From Myoxocephalus aenaeus (Eukaryota; Chordata; Actinopteri; Perciformes; Cottidae), in the NCBI GenBank assembly GCA_038501785.1, contig JBAMJR010000168.1, positions 1,784,001 to 1,848,000 on the forward strand: a DNA stretch of 64,000 nt, given 5' to 3'. The notes under the pieces are model-generated. The model saw nothing but the letters and a program-made list of their open reading frames with translations, was not told the origin of the DNA and searched no databases. Position numbers and translations under genes: made by a program. Of this stretch, positions 1 through 9,620 are shown one piece after another (the first letter of the stretch is position 1; every line of letters begins with the position of its first letter).

Positions 1-790
1 ATCTGCAGCACTGCTGGGGTTACCCCTGTAGTCTCTTGAACAGCAGAGTTTATGGCAAATCTGAACTCAGGAAGGTATTGATCCCATTTACCATGATTGG
101 TACCAACATAAGAGGCTATCATACATTTTAAAGTACGATTTACTCTCAGTCATTTGTTTGGGGATGGTAGGCAGTTGTGAGCTTGGGAGTCACAGTCCAT
201 TTGTCACAGAACAGCGAAGACACAAACTGGGAGCCTCTATGTGACAAGATGAAATCCGGTATACCCCATCTTGTGAAAATGTCCTTCAGAAATCGGGCTA
301 TTGCTGGTGCTGTGGCAGATCGCAAAAGGAGAAAACTCTACCCAGCGGGTATAGTAATCCACCACAACCAACAGGTATTCATGTCTTTCGGGACTTCTAG
401 GTAGGGGACCCATAATGTCAATCCCCAACATCTCATTAGGGCCTTTGACATTGGGTTGTTGAATCTTTCCAGCCGGTTTCTGATCATCTGCTTTCAGACT
501 GACAAACAATACAGTGCTTGAGGAAGTTTTTCACATCCGTCCACATTCCAGGCCAATAGGCTACTTCATATAGCCTTTTGTATGTTTTGAAAATGCCGGC
601 ATGTCCACTTAGGGGGTTGTCGTGATATACCTGAAGTATCTCTGGAACAAGACTATGAGGAATGTAAAGTCGATAGTGGAATTGGTTTTCAGACATTTAT
701 TTTTTCCGATAGACTTTATCTTCAAAAGTAATAAAATCCTGTTCCACTTTCTTTTCTCCTTCAGCTAGTTGAATCAGGAGGCACTTTCGA
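1..790 (-). pseudogene. Gypsy integrase (zinc-binding and core domains)
   Basis: Reading from about 785 downward, the zinc-binding module is seen as HAGIFKTYKRLYEVAYWPGM followed by HCIVCQ (H..H..CX2C). After a frame change comes the core start MLGIDIMGPLPRSPERHEY with the first catalytic D, then VVVDYYTRWVEF. Further frame changes follow, but AYHPQTN and a downstream helix region are still readable towards position 1. Integrase joins the cDNA to chromosomal DNA. Broken by at least two frameshifts. Confidence 0.85.
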
Positions 791-1073
791 GGAAAAATCC
801 AAAACATACTTTACTTAGTTAAACTTTGAAAAAACAAAACTAGGAACTTGAAAAAGGTGGCACATGACATGGGACACACCAACATGAACAAAGACAGTCT
901 GACGGGACAAGGGAAAGCGGGGGAATATATATATATATATATGAGAGGGGAAACACAGGTGAAGGGAATCACAATCAGGGGACACACATGGGAGTGGCTG
1001 AGGGCAGGTGAAGGGAATCACAATCAGGAGACAAACACACACAATTAACCGGCAGGGCATTACAGGAGATGCC
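790..1073 (-). repeat. LTR-like segment inserted in the Gypsy pol region
   Basis: Non-coding segment with the composition of the TGTCACG LTR family seen elsewhere in the window (compare 52030-52210): the run AGGTGAAGGGAATCACAATC occurs twice, at 957 and 1006. An (AT)n tract sits near 925-942. Clean LTR ends are not visible, so the boundaries are approximate. It occupies the place of most of RT and RNase H. Confidence 0.45.
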
Positions 1074-2127
1074 CAGTGTTTCCCCTAGGTTTACAGCTTC
1101 AGGGGGGGGGGGGCGACGGCGACGACACCGACACAAACCCTTAAAGTAGTGGTTCTCAAACTTTTTCTGTAAATAACTTCATTTTGTGACTCCATCTGTG
1201 CTTTTATAAATAACAGAATAAAGAAAATTGCAATCACTTTCAAGTAAATCAGATCGCTCCATCAGACATTTTTTTATTTTTAAACTGCAATCACTTAGAA
1301 CAATGAAAATAAAGTTTGTGCAAAAAAATAACTAATGTTTAGTTACTACTAAATAGCTCATTGTGGAAAACTAAGCTTTTTTTTTTTTGCCAAACAAGAC
1401 AATGAGTGCAGAGATGTGTCAGCCATCAGGTTGTATCAGTATTAGTGGAGCAGTGAGCCTGTACACATCTTTTAAAAACGGGGTTGTAGATTTGATACAC
1501 GCAGCAGCAGAAAGGACCTCACGGAGACTTCTGGCAAAACGCCAAAAGTCGAGTCGCGCAAGCGTAACCTGTTAACGGCGTAACGTAAACATTTACCCGA
1601 AAGGGCAGGCATTTCTCCATGTATTTATTAATGACTTAGTTTTATGTCCGTGTACTTTGTACTTTTGTAATATGTGAAGCCAGCAGCTCATTGTTGGGTA
1701 CAAGACACGAGCATTTTGTCTTGTTTCACCTGGAGCAGGAGAGCTGCTCTGGGTGACATTTTTCGACGCTCTCTGTCCACTGCTGTGTGTGCTCAGTGCT
1801 CACCTGTGTGTGCTCAGTGCTCACCTGTGTGTGCTCAGTGCTCACCTGTGTGTGCTCAGTGCTCACCTGTGTGTGCGCTCGCACGTGTCTGTGCGCATCG
1901 GGGGGGGGGGGGAACTCCGCTGTGCGCGATGCAGAGCAGAGGAGAAGTTTTAACGCAACCATTTAGAGACCAAAATGACAAGCTGTCGTGTGGATAAGAT
2001 CAATAAAATATGGCCGTTTAGTTTGTTTAATAACAGAACAAGGTGTAGACCTGTTCTATAGGAAAGAGAAACTTAAATGACGACTTGTGATCTGGCGCTA
2101 TCGATTATAACGGTGGGGAAAACACTG
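1074..2127. mobile_element. Non-autonomous hAT element, CAGTGTTTCCCC ends
   Basis: Left end CAGTGTTTCCCC at 1074 and right end GGGGAAAACACTG ending 2127 form an inverted repeat. The word gatgcc lies directly outside both ends (1068-1073, 2128-2133); with the terminal CA the match is gatgccca, the 8 bp expected for hAT. The flanks read as continuous RT codons, which confirms an insertion. A G-run follows the left end, and at 1147 there is a second, Charlie-type start (GTGGTTCTCAAACTTTTTCT), shared with 56375, suggesting a nested fragment. No transposase. Confidence 0.75.
1783..1876. repeat. 21-bp minisatellite, about 4.4 copies
   Basis: Unit ctgtgtgtgctcagtgctcac repeated four times without change, then a partial copy. 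It lies inside the hAT insertion. Apparent reading frames through it on both strands come only from the 21-bp period being a multiple of three. Confidence 0.95.
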
Positions 2128-2376
2128 GATGCCCATCCAGAATGGGAAGGTTCAATAACTCCACGAGTAATCATCTCTTAATTGTTCTTTCACAATAGCT
2201 TGCTTACCAGGGGACATTCGGTAAGGCCGTTGTTTTATAGGCACACAGTTTGTGGTATAGATGGTGTGTTGCAGAACGTCAGTTTTCCCAGGTCCATTAC
2301 TGCAGACCTTGGTTTTAGACTCAAGGAGCTGTCGTAATAGTTGTCTTTCTCCATCTTGCACATTAGCCTCCGACAC
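2128..2376 (-). pseudogene. Reverse transcriptase N-terminus (fragment)
   Basis: The reading frame includes PIKQRPYRMSPGK, the usual start of the Gypsy RT domain. A frame change then occurs near 2175, after which GVIEPSHSGWA is read in another frame, a standard RT motif. The next residues (A-S-P-V) resume on the far side of the hAT insertion near 1060, so the hAT landed inside the RT coding sequence. The palm with its catalytic aspartates is absent. Confidence 0.8.
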
Positions 2377-2591
2377 AGCAATGTTGATGTAGTCTTTTAC
2401 CTCTCTTCACACAGGCTCTAAAGAGAGAATGGGAGGGGGTACAGAACTTATTAGGGAGAGATTGCAGACTGGAAAGTTCTGTGTCAATTGGGTGTTTGTT
2501 TGGTTGTTATGCCCTCTATTCTGTGGTATATTAGCATTACTTGGCTGGAATGGATGGGTAACAGAGGGGTTGGACATAAGACTATGATTTA

Positions 2592-4731
2592 TCAGCCACA
2601 TGTATTACCATTCCAACACCAGAAATAAAATTGAGTCCAAGGACCATGCCATAGGCTAGATTTTTTGGACCGAGTACAGCAATAGGGAGTGAAAACGTTC
2701 CCTTGAACATCCAAAGAAATGTTTCCCCAGCCAATGGGATTAGCTGCTTCTCCATTAGCCAGATACAAAGGGCCTTCTTCCCATGGTTGAATTTCTGCTT
2801 TTGATCCTTTTATTTCCATCCAGAGATATTCACGAATGAGGGTGTAACTTGCTCCTGTGTCAACTGTAGCTTTTCCACGCCATGCGCCCACAGCTACTTG
2901 TACCAGTTTCCATAGGGAAACTGGTACAAGTAGCTGTGTTGGACTAAAGGAGGTTGCAACTGGATGGCATGTAGTGTCTGAATTAGATGACTCCTGCGCT
3001 TGTTGAGATCGAACCGATTTTTTAGCCTTGACAACAGACACCGAGCTATTTCCAGGCGTACCTTTTGGTTTTTGAAACCGCTGAGGATGCTTGGGAGTCT
3101 GCTGCTGGTAATTAAGGGAAGGGCCAGGTGAATTATACTGTGGGCAAGATCCAGGAGGATGGTCACCTGAACATCTCCAGCATAAAACAGAGGGCCTGGG
3201 TCTATCAAAAGGTGGACCTGGGGTCGTATTTTTTTTCCAGGGGTTCAGAGTTTTAATACTCATTCGTTATAGTCAAGCTGTTGTTCATAGTCCTTTTCAA
3301 ATTGATGGCCAAGGCGAACTAAATCTTCAACAGTGTCAACTCGACCTCTGAGCTGAGGAAGAAGGGGTTTAATGTTTTTCAAAATCAATTTAACTATGCC
3401 AGATTCGGTGAGAGATGGGTACCATCTTTTACAGAGAGCTCTATAAGAGAAAGCAAAATCTCTGAGTTTCATTCTTGTTTTGTCTTCGGTTTCGTACACG
3501 TTCAGCCAACTCGTCCTCATAATCTTCTGAGAGGAAAGCTGTTAGAAAACTTGTTTCAAACTCGCTCCACGTGGTTATTCTAGATCGGGCTATTTCCCAC
3601 CAGTCGCGAGCAGTACCGTGGAGGACGGTTCTGAAGGTGGCCAGCATGTCAGCGTCAGATAAGGGATGTAGGGCAAGAAAGTCATGACATTTAGCTAAAT
3701 AATTGAGGGTCAGGATCATCCTTAGGCATTCCATAGGTTGGGAACGTGATCCTTATATGGTCACTTGGGGTTGTGTTGCCAGCAGTGGATAGTTTATCTA
3801 CTGGACAAGCACTATGGCTTGAAGATGGGGTACATTTATCTTTCACCATAAGAGATTCCAGTTTTTCTTGCAGACAAGAGGTTCTCTGTACCTGTTGTTT
3901 ATTTTCCACCTGCATTGTTCTAATGGTTGATGTTAATTTTTTCATCTCAGTATTATTTACGTCAATGGTTTTTGCTAACTATCCAATACTGTCTTGCGTA
4001 TTGGTGCTGAAACCTTTGAGCTCTAGTTGTACTTCCAATTGAAGTTGCTCAATCATAAATCGGATTTCTGATAGAAGGGAGGTTTCAGAATTTATCACTT
4101 CTTCCACAATCATTTTGATTCCTTTCACTATTTTAACCATTTCCATACAGTCTTTATGGGAGGAAATCTTGGTGAAAAGTTGGCAATAATTTGCACTTAT
4201 TGTATCTACCAGACCTTTAAATTCATTTACAGAATAATGACTAAGGTCGTTTATCGCTCATCCTTGTTCGTTCATTTCTTTATGCATCCGGTCCCAACCC
4301 TCCTGGGTTTTTTCTGCAATCCGATTCAAGTCCCTGACTGGAGTGGGGAGTACTCTGGGTAGTTCACATTGAGACTGGGATAATGAATATGGAGTGGAAG
4401 CTGTACGATTTAGAGCGCCGCCTCCTGGATTGGGTGCGTGATGCAAATCTTCGGTTTCCCAAGCAAGGGATTGATTGATAGTTGGCAACCTATCTATGTG
4501 AGGAGAATGTATGCGAGATGAATGACCATGGACGTCAAGTGTCCCTAATGGAGGATGACCGGGAGTTGGAAAGTATGTCTGCAGGTGTGAACCAAATCCA
4601 TGGCTTGCACTATAAGTATGGTCAGGGGTTTGAACATCAGGAGCTTCTATGTCAAGTGAAACTGATGGTGACTTTGCAGAAGGCTGTGGAGTAGCAATAA
4701 TGTAATATGTAAGGGTTATATCGCTATACAA
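2592..4731 (-). pseudogene. gag and protease region of the Gypsy element
   Basis: Spread over several frames. The N-terminal part (4731-4258) is proline/serine rich. A short coiled-coil-like stretch follows (3945-3800). The capsid-type region (about 3734-3280) carries LATFRTVLHGTARDWWEIAR, typical of Retrotrans_gag. A zinc knuckle CWRCSGDHPPGSC (CX2CX3HX4C) lies near 3165, and an aspartic protease active site VDTGASYTLI near 2850. At least four frame changes separate these pieces. The structural protein would form particles and bind RNA; the protease would mature it. A perfect hairpin (2889-2938) interrupts the stretch between knuckle and protease. Not functional. Confidence 0.85.
2889..2938. 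repeat. Perfect hairpin, 23-bp arms, 4-base loop
   Basis: Left arm 2889-2911, loop atag 2912-2915, right arm 2916-2938; the arms are exact reverse complements. It sits inside the broken gag-protease reading frame. Confidence 0.95.
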
Positions 4732-4946
4732 ATTGTGTGAAAGGGGTTATTTTCACATGTTTCATCAAACATTTAAGACAACACTCCAACTAATTTAGCC
4801 ACAATAAGTCAAAAGCAGGATGCAGGATGCAAAACATGTAAACATTGCAGAGCATAGTAAATCCAATCAGGTGAAAAGACATGGAAAGAAAACACAATGG
4901 CAGCTTTAACTTTTTGAACTTAATTAGTAACTTAATTTCATGGTTC

Positions 4947-4964
4947 GCCCCACGTTGGGCGCCA
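4947..4964 (-). other. Primer-binding site
   Basis: On the minus strand this reads TGGCGCCCAACGTGGGGC, four bases inside the LTR edge. It differs by one base from the site at 28951-28968 (TGGAGCCC...) in the second Gypsy element. Such a site pairs with the 3' end of a tRNA to prime minus-strand DNA synthesis. Which tRNA was not determined. Confidence 0.75.
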
Positions 4965-4968
4965 TTTC

Positions 4969-5103
4969 TGTAGCGTAGGTTCTCTCTTCAACCGTTACAG
5001 GTAGGTGTTGGGCACCAGACAGCACCTTCTACCCTGTCATTTAAAGTTTAAGCTACCTGAAATAGTTAGAGGGTTTACCTGCTACCTTGCTAACCCCGCT
5101 ACA
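4969..5103 (-). repeat. Short 5' LTR (135 bp)
   Basis: The segment begins TGTAGCG and ends CGCTACA, a perfect 7-bp terminal inverted repeat of TG...CA type. On the minus strand it stops 4 bases before a primer-binding site that leads into gag. At 135 bp it is short for an LTR; an internal deletion or a different outer boundary is possible because the second LTR is not visible for comparison. Confidence 0.65.
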
Positions 5104-5278
5104 AAAGACATAATATTTACAAAATACTAGTGCTGTCAAACGATTAAAATATTTAATCGCAATTAATCTGAATTATTTTTTTCATTTTAATGCTCTTATC
5201 AACATGAAAAAGTGGATTGGGTTGCTTTATGCAAATGTTTTATTTTATTGAAAAACAACTGCCAAACAGGGCGGTATT

Positions 5279-5451
5279 AAATAAAATTATAAAGTGCACA
5301 TTTCAGGTAAACAAGGGTTTACAAAATAAAATTATAAAGTGCACATTTCAGGTAAACAAGGGTTTACAAAATAAAATTATAAAGTGCACATTTCAGGTAA
5401 ACAAGGGTTTACAAAATAAAATTATAAAGTGCACATTTCAGGTAATGGTGG
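5279..5451. repeat. 45-bp minisatellite, about 3.8 copies
   Basis: The unit starting ataaaattataaagtgcaca begins at 5281, 5326, 5371 and 5416 with no differences seen. The 45-bp period keeps frame, giving a 15-residue peptide repeat in one plus-strand frame, but nothing supports translation. Confidence 0.95.
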
Positions 5452-5561
5452 CTCTCGAAGGCAATTCGTAGGTCCTGTCGTTGGATGCGATGCGTATTAT
5501 ATCAGCTAGACCCTCGTCCTCCACAACGTTAACAGGCCTACATGCAGTAGCCACCATTTAG

Positions 5562-5820
5562 CTATAGCTGCAATAAGTTTGTTCTTCGTTGTGGCGTCCA
5601 TGTGTTTCTGTCCGAAGTCATCCATTCTTGTCTGCTATGACGAGGGGGCGCAGAGTTAGCATCAGCTGTGTGCTTGGCCATCAAGTGGTGTTTCAGACTG
5701 GATAGGCTACGATGATAGCTCAGTTCACAATGACAAATGGCACATACCACTTTGGTCTTGTCAAGGGAACCATCTGACAACTTTTTGAAAGTAAACTTTC
5801 CATTCATTAGAGTCTGGATC
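5562..5820 (-). pseudogene. hAT transposase N-terminal exon with BED zinc finger
   Basis: The frame reads KFTFKKLSDGSLDKTKVVC, then CAICHCELSYHRSLSSLKHH and HHLMAKHTAD: a BED finger of CX2C...HX4H form. In hAT transposases this finger binds the transposon end. The catalytic and dimerisation domains are not found downstream (5128-5560). Upstream the frame runs without stop into a proline/alanine-rich stretch from the neighbouring gag region, but that gag is normally read in another frame, so the join looks accidental. Confidence 0.7.
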
Positions 5821-5830
5821 CCCATACCAT

Positions 5831-6448
5831 GGGAATGGGGATCCAGGGTACAAGAGTCTGCGGAGCGGGACCCTGTAGGGTAAGGGGACTCTGGGACAGG
5901 TCGGGGCGCCAGTGGGGAACCTGGTGTCGGCAGCGGCTTGAAGGCGGCAAACGGGACAGGGGACGGCTGCGAGGCGGCAGCGGGGACAGGGGACGGCTGC
6001 GAGGCGGAGGCCGGGTCTGGCAGCGGCGCAGAGGCGGAGGCCGGGTCTGGCAGCGGCGCAGAGGCGGAGGCCGGGTCTGGGGCTGGCAGCGGCACTGGCA
6101 ACGGCGCAGAGGCCGGGTCTGGGGAGACCGACCCGCTGTCGGGAAACCGGCATCTGGATTTGACCGGGGCGTTGTCGGGGAAGCCGGGGTTGGCCACGGC
6201 ATGGAAGCGGTGGCCAGTGCCGAGGTTGGCCGGGACACCTCCGGGGAGTCGGTGTCTGGAGACGGCCGGACGCCAAACTGGAAGGCCGGAGTTGAGACCG
6301 CCGGTAAGGTCACCCGAGCTGTATCGTACAACCCCAGTCGTGCTGCCTTGGCCTGGAAATCCGCAAAGTCCATAGCGCTCTGCTGAATCTGATCACTCAG
6401 GACGGACAGACATTGAGCCAGCCAAGCGGAGTCAACTGCTGGGTCCAT
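5831..6448 (-). pseudogene. gag-like N-terminal fragment with alanine/proline repeats
   Basis: Starts MDPAVDSAWLAQCLSVLSDQ just inside the LTR, continues for about 80 residues with the look of a gag matrix start, then enters a region coded by 30-bp repeats (two exact copies at 6001-6060 plus partial and diverged copies on either side, 5950-6080). The 30-bp period gives 10-residue repeats in every frame. No capsid, zinc knuckle or pol follows because the element is cut at the hAT junction. Confidence 0.55.
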
Positions 6449-6466
6449 GTTACGGTCTGGTCGTTC

Positions 6467-6828
6467 TGTCACGGGAGACTAGGAGAGAGGATCCAAATGC
6501 AGGTGCGTGGTGAAAACAAAAGTAACTTTATTCCTTCCGAGGACAGACAGGACTCTCAAAAAGGATTCTCAAACGCAAAAACAGGATTCCGACGGAACTG
6601 AAACAAAAACAGCGACAGAACCACACAGGCACACACACGGGTTTACACAGTATCACACAGTACGACCAGACAAGGGAACAGAAGACACACAGGACTTAAG
6701 TACAAGGGGAAGGTGTGGGTGATTAGACACAGGAGGAAACAATCAGACAATCAACCGACAGGAAGGGGAACAGGACACACGAGACAGGACTTCAGAATAA
6801 AAACACAGAAAAAACCCAACCCGTGACA
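6467..6828 (-). repeat. LTR (362 bp) with TGTCACGGG/CCCGTGACA ends
   Basis: Perfect 9-bp terminal inverted repeat. On the minus strand it carries a likely polyadenylation signal (GGAATAAAG near 6520) before the gag leader, as expected of a 5' LTR. Confidence 0.8.
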
Positions 6829-7291
6829 CCGGAGATAGCACGTAAATGTCTCTGCACAAGTTAATTAAATAAAAGATAAACTCCAGTGCACAGCTAAATA
6901 ACTGTGTTTGGGGGGGAGTCAAAGGGGTGTGTGCATGGGTAGGATGGGTATGGTGGGGTGTGTGAGTGTGTTTGTTTGGGGAACAGAGAGGCAAGAGCGG
7001 CAAGCCTGAAGAGGAGGGGTGGCAGGGACTTATCTTGATCCAAATGTAGGAACGGAGATCCTCTGTGGCATCCAAGCCGGGTCCAGTCTTTATTTTCCAA
7101 GTTGCTTCTAGGTGTCCATGACATTGGTGAGTTCAGCTGGTTTCTTTCCTTAGGTGCTCCCGTTGCTTTATTCTACAACTATTTTAAGCATTGCCTAAGG
7201 TGTGCTGAAAACTGAATCTTACAGGAACTTTATCGTCGCCGTCACCCATTCTCGCTTCTCTCTCTCTCTCTCAGCTCTCCATGCAGGTTTG
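6829..7291. other. No gene recognised
   Basis: Between the LTR and the hAT at 7300. A G/T-rich stretch (6905-6980) and a short (TC)n run near 7257-7272 are present. No coding similarity seen. Confidence 0.5.
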
Positions 7292-7479
7292 GTTTCTTGT
7301 AGTGATGTGTCCTTTCAAGTCGAGGCTTCGATGCGCGTGTCGAGTAATCCAGGTAGATTTTGGTGAAGCGCGTATCGAGGCTTGTGTCGATGACGTATGT
7401 GGTGACGTTCGAAGCCTCGCGAGCCGGCCGGTACGCGAGGTGAATCAGAAAATGGTTCGTGGTTTTGCCGTGCGATTTG

Positions 7480-7640
7480 AAATAAGGGGCAGCGAAACTC
7501 AATGGATTTCCCCCTTCCTCTCTGTACCCAGCGTCATCTGTGCCTGTGAAAGGGTATTTTATAAAGCAGGCAAAATAGTCTCAAAAAGCCCAGCACTGTG
7601 GAAAAGTTCTTATTTAAAAAAAAAAAAAATTAGACACATC
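7480..7640 (+). pseudogene. hAT C-terminal dimerisation domain remnant
   Basis: The plus-strand frame contains SVICACERVFYKAGKIVSKS followed by a basic tail. This resembles the hAT C-terminal motif in which an E sits before R-V-F and S-K-A-G-x-I follow, part of the third catalytic acid region and dimer interface. Only this stub survives, bounded downstream by a poly(A) run at 7615-7629. It is the most direct evidence that the enclosing 724-bp element came from an autonomous hAT by internal deletion. Confidence 0.6.
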
Positions 7641-7650
7641 AACATGGACT

Positions 7651-7728
7651 AGCGGAGCCGAGGCTCGAAACACCGATCCTCTGACTGAAAGACGGGTAAT
7701 CTAACCACTGACCCACAGTCACATCACA
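7651..7728 (-). pseudogene. tRNA-like remnant (tRNA-derived segment)
   Basis: On the minus strand TGGGTCAGTGG matches an RNA polymerase III A box and GTTTCGAGCC is a B box with one extra base; CTTTCAG lies where an anticodon loop would be, most like tRNA-Glu(UUC). The anticodon stem does not pair well and the T arm carries an insertion, so this is a decayed tRNA or SINE head, not a working tRNA. Confidence 0.4.
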
Positions 7729-8031
7729 ACTTTTTTCCCAATTTGTTTCCACCTTTGATTTTGACCCCGCCATTATATCATAACGATAGACACAATATTA
7801 ATAAGTTAATAACTGATGTATTGGCGTCACAACATAATGTATTAAATTCAAAGCTTCACACACCAAAGCCATGGTGTCGTTGTGATCGCTCTGCCTGTTT
7901 TACATGTATTGTCCACTTGGTGGCGCAGTAGAGCAAATGAAGCCCCATGAAGCTTCGGCCCATGACCGAACCAATTGGATGGAAAGCTTCAATGCTTCAG
8001 GAAGCTTCATCTCGCCATCACTAGTTTCTTG

Positions 8032-8700
8032 ATTGTTTTTTTTCCCCTCCCACACTCACAGGTGTGATCATTTGTCTTTTTTGGCTCCCCCCCCCTTTTC
8101 CTGTCGGGGAGGGAAAAGGGCTGTTCTGTGCTCTTCATTTTCCCTCTCTCCTACAGTGTGGACTAAATGGTAAACATGTAGATGCTGATTTCTATTGTTC
8201 ATGGGAGAAAGAACCATAAGACACCAAAATCCCAAAAGGAATTAGAAAAAGTGGACCAGAGAGACAGAGAGGGATGACCCAGTCAAACACCAAGAATATC
8301 TAAGGAAGGAAAGAGAAATAAATAAGAAACGAAAGGAAGAAGGAAAGTTTAAATGTATCAGCGATTTATCTAACAGGGAGCAAAGGAATGTCAGAAAATC
8401 ATGGAGGAAACGACAGCAAAAGCACATGGTGTTGGTGAAAAGACAGAGCGAGATGGAGAGATTTTCCTAGCACTTCTAGCGAGGCTATAATAATACTGTT
8501 TAACTATAGTTTACTACTATGTTTTGGTAGTGCCAATTTTTGGGAGAGGAAAAACATTCCAACACAGTCTGAAAATACAATATTAAAATTGAAGGTTCCT
8601 TTACTTGATATGTGTACCCCCTGTGAAATATTTTTTACCCCCTAACCAGCGCAAAACTTTTTTACAAATCTCACAAACCCCCTGGTGTGCCTTCACCTAC
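8032..8700. other. Mostly unassigned; right end resembles a hAT terminus
   Basis: Purine-rich DNA at 8200-8460 without coding signal. From about 8600, the run of CCCC-containing lines ending ...aactactg at 8719 resembles the reversed end of a Charlie-type hAT (CAGTAGTTCGCAAATTGGGG on the minus strand). No partner end or duplication was found. Confidence 0.4.
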
Positions 8701-8733
8701 CCCAATTTGCGAACTACTGGTTCGCAAATTGGG
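8701..8733. repeat. Perfect hairpin, 14-bp arms, 5-base loop
   Basis: Arms 8701-8714 and 8720-8733, loop tactg. The left arm is the end of the hAT-like sequence, so the right arm is a small inverted copy of that end. Confidence 0.95.
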
Positions 8734-8982
8734 TACCGGGCCCGCAGATGTTTCCTTTGTACTTGAAGGTGTGGAAGTTTGGCAAAACCTGTGTCACCCT
8801 TGGATGTGTGATACTTTTCGGACTGAGTTATGCACTGATAACATGAGCTATTTCAAAGACCTGAAGTCCACATTCCAAGTGTTTCAGAAAATCCTGATAA
8901 ACTGGACTCAACCGAGTTTTCACAAAAAATGCAAGCACTGAAAATGAAGATGCTCCGGAATAATTGGCCTGATGAAACTGAT

Positions 8983-9087
8983 TGTGGCGGCAGGGCGGGG
9001 TTGCTCTCAGCTGCAGAGGGGACTGAGCGAGGGTGTGGTTCAGGGAACAGGTGCCAAGATGTGGTATAATCAGCATCAGCTGGGGGA

Positions 9088-9170
<83 letters not shown>

Positions 9171-9368
9171 TCTGTCTCCCCGTTAAAACAGGAGTAGCAT
9201 CTGACGGATGAACGGGGGAGAGAGCGGTGAGCAGAAGTAGCCGAACCAGCTGATTCCACGAACAGCCGAGACTACAGCGGATCCTTCAATCATATATATT
9301 ACGAACCCAATAGCCGAAGCGTTTTGGTGCCCCTTTGTGCCGCGCGGGGGTGACGCAGATACGTTACA
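8983..9368 (+). repeat. Solo LTR of the Gmr1-like Gypsy family
   Basis: TGTGGCGG...GTTACA. It aligns by eye with the 5' LTR at 28613-28949: shared blocks include GGGGTTG...TCAGCTGCAGAGG, GAGCGAGGGTGTGGTTCA and the closing ...ACGCAGATACGTTACA. No gag or primer-binding site follows, so it is a solo LTR. A (GT)n tract of about 80 bp (9090-9169) has expanded within it. Confidence 0.75.
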
Positions 9369-9405
9369 CTGATATTTCCCTCAGGAAGACTTGCATTATA
9401 CTCAC

Positions 9406-9610
9406 TGTTTTGGCTGCAAACAGGAGTATCCAGAACAGGTGGTGGAGAGGAGGAAACTGAAGAAATTATTGTCCATATTGGACAACCCGGACCACCCTCT
9501 CCTCCCCCTACTGCAGGGTCAGCGGAGCACTTTCTCCAAGAGATTCCTCACGCTCCGCTGCAACAAGGACCGCTACAGGAGAACATTCCTGCCTACTGCT
9601 ATAAGACTGT
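9406..9610 (+). pseudogene. L2-type LINE fragment (3' end of ORF2)
   Basis: Encodes VVERRKLKKLLSILDNPDHP and LRCNKDRYRRTFLPTA, nearly the same peptide as the C-terminus of the larger LINE at 26708-27647. Only the last 70 or so residues are present; no tail repeat follows. Confidence 0.85.
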
Positions 9611-9620
9611 CCCCATCTGG

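Larger units (their letters stand above)
1..5103 (-). mobile_element. Ty3/Gypsy-type LTR retrotransposon, conventional pol order, broken and cut by window edge
   Basis: Read on the minus strand the order is 5' LTR (5103-4969), primer-binding site, gag, zinc knuckle, aspartic protease, start of reverse transcriptase, a foreign insertion (about 790-2127), then the integrase zinc-binding and core domains, which run off the window at position 1. This is the usual Gypsy order (protease-RT-integrase). The rest of RT and RNase H are missing at the insertion. Several frameshifts show the copy is dead. The 3' LTR is outside the window. Family name not assignable from the sequence alone. Confidence 0.9.
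5128..5830 (-). mobile_element. hAT remnant with TAGTGCTGTCAAACG end
   Basis: TAGTGCTGTCAAACGATTAA at 5128 is a hAT-type terminal sequence followed by the usual run of ATTAAT-like repeats. Going right there is a 45-bp minisatellite, then a minus-strand BED-finger exon, then an abrupt junction near 5830 with LTR-element gag sequence. The other terminus is not present, so this is a truncated copy that kept only the first coding exon. Confidence 0.6.
5831..6828 (-). mobile_element. LTR retroelement fragment: LTR plus start of gag
   Basis: A TGTCACGGG...CCCGTGACA LTR (6467-6828) is followed on the minus strand by an untranslated leader and a gag-like start (ATG at 6448). Coding sequence stops at the junction with the hAT remnant near 5830. 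The same LTR family occurs as solo copies at 50537-52210 and 59725-60049 and, more degraded, near 55800-56139. Confidence 0.75.
7300..8023. mobile_element. hAT element with perfect 8-bp target duplication
   Basis: Ends are TAGTGATG (7300) and CATCACTA (ending 8023). The 8-bp word gtttcttg lies on both sides (7292-7299 and 8024-8031), the hAT signature. The interior holds a decayed hAT dimerisation domain on the plus strand and a tRNA-like segment on the minus strand. At 724 bp it cannot encode a transposase. Confidence 0.9.

Noticed and set aside
1674..1997. Plus and minus frames with repeated CAQCSPV or EHTQVST peptides
   Set aside because: They come from a 21-bp minisatellite whose period is a multiple of three.
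5279..5451. Regular direct repeats that might suggest a CRISPR array
   Set aside because: Units are contiguous with no spacers, and the genome is eukaryotic; it is a minisatellite.
5829..6386. Long plus-strand frames of 145 and 185 residues rich in Gly, Arg and Glu
   Set aside because: They are the reverse of the GC-rich 30-bp repeats in gag; periodicity keeps all frames open.
7651..7728. A functional tRNA gene
   Set aside because: Anticodon stem does not pair and the T arm has an extra base.
9090..9169. Open frames across the (GT)n tract (poly Val-Cys and Thr-His)
   Set aside because: Microsatellite artefact inside a solo LTR, with no coding support on either side.
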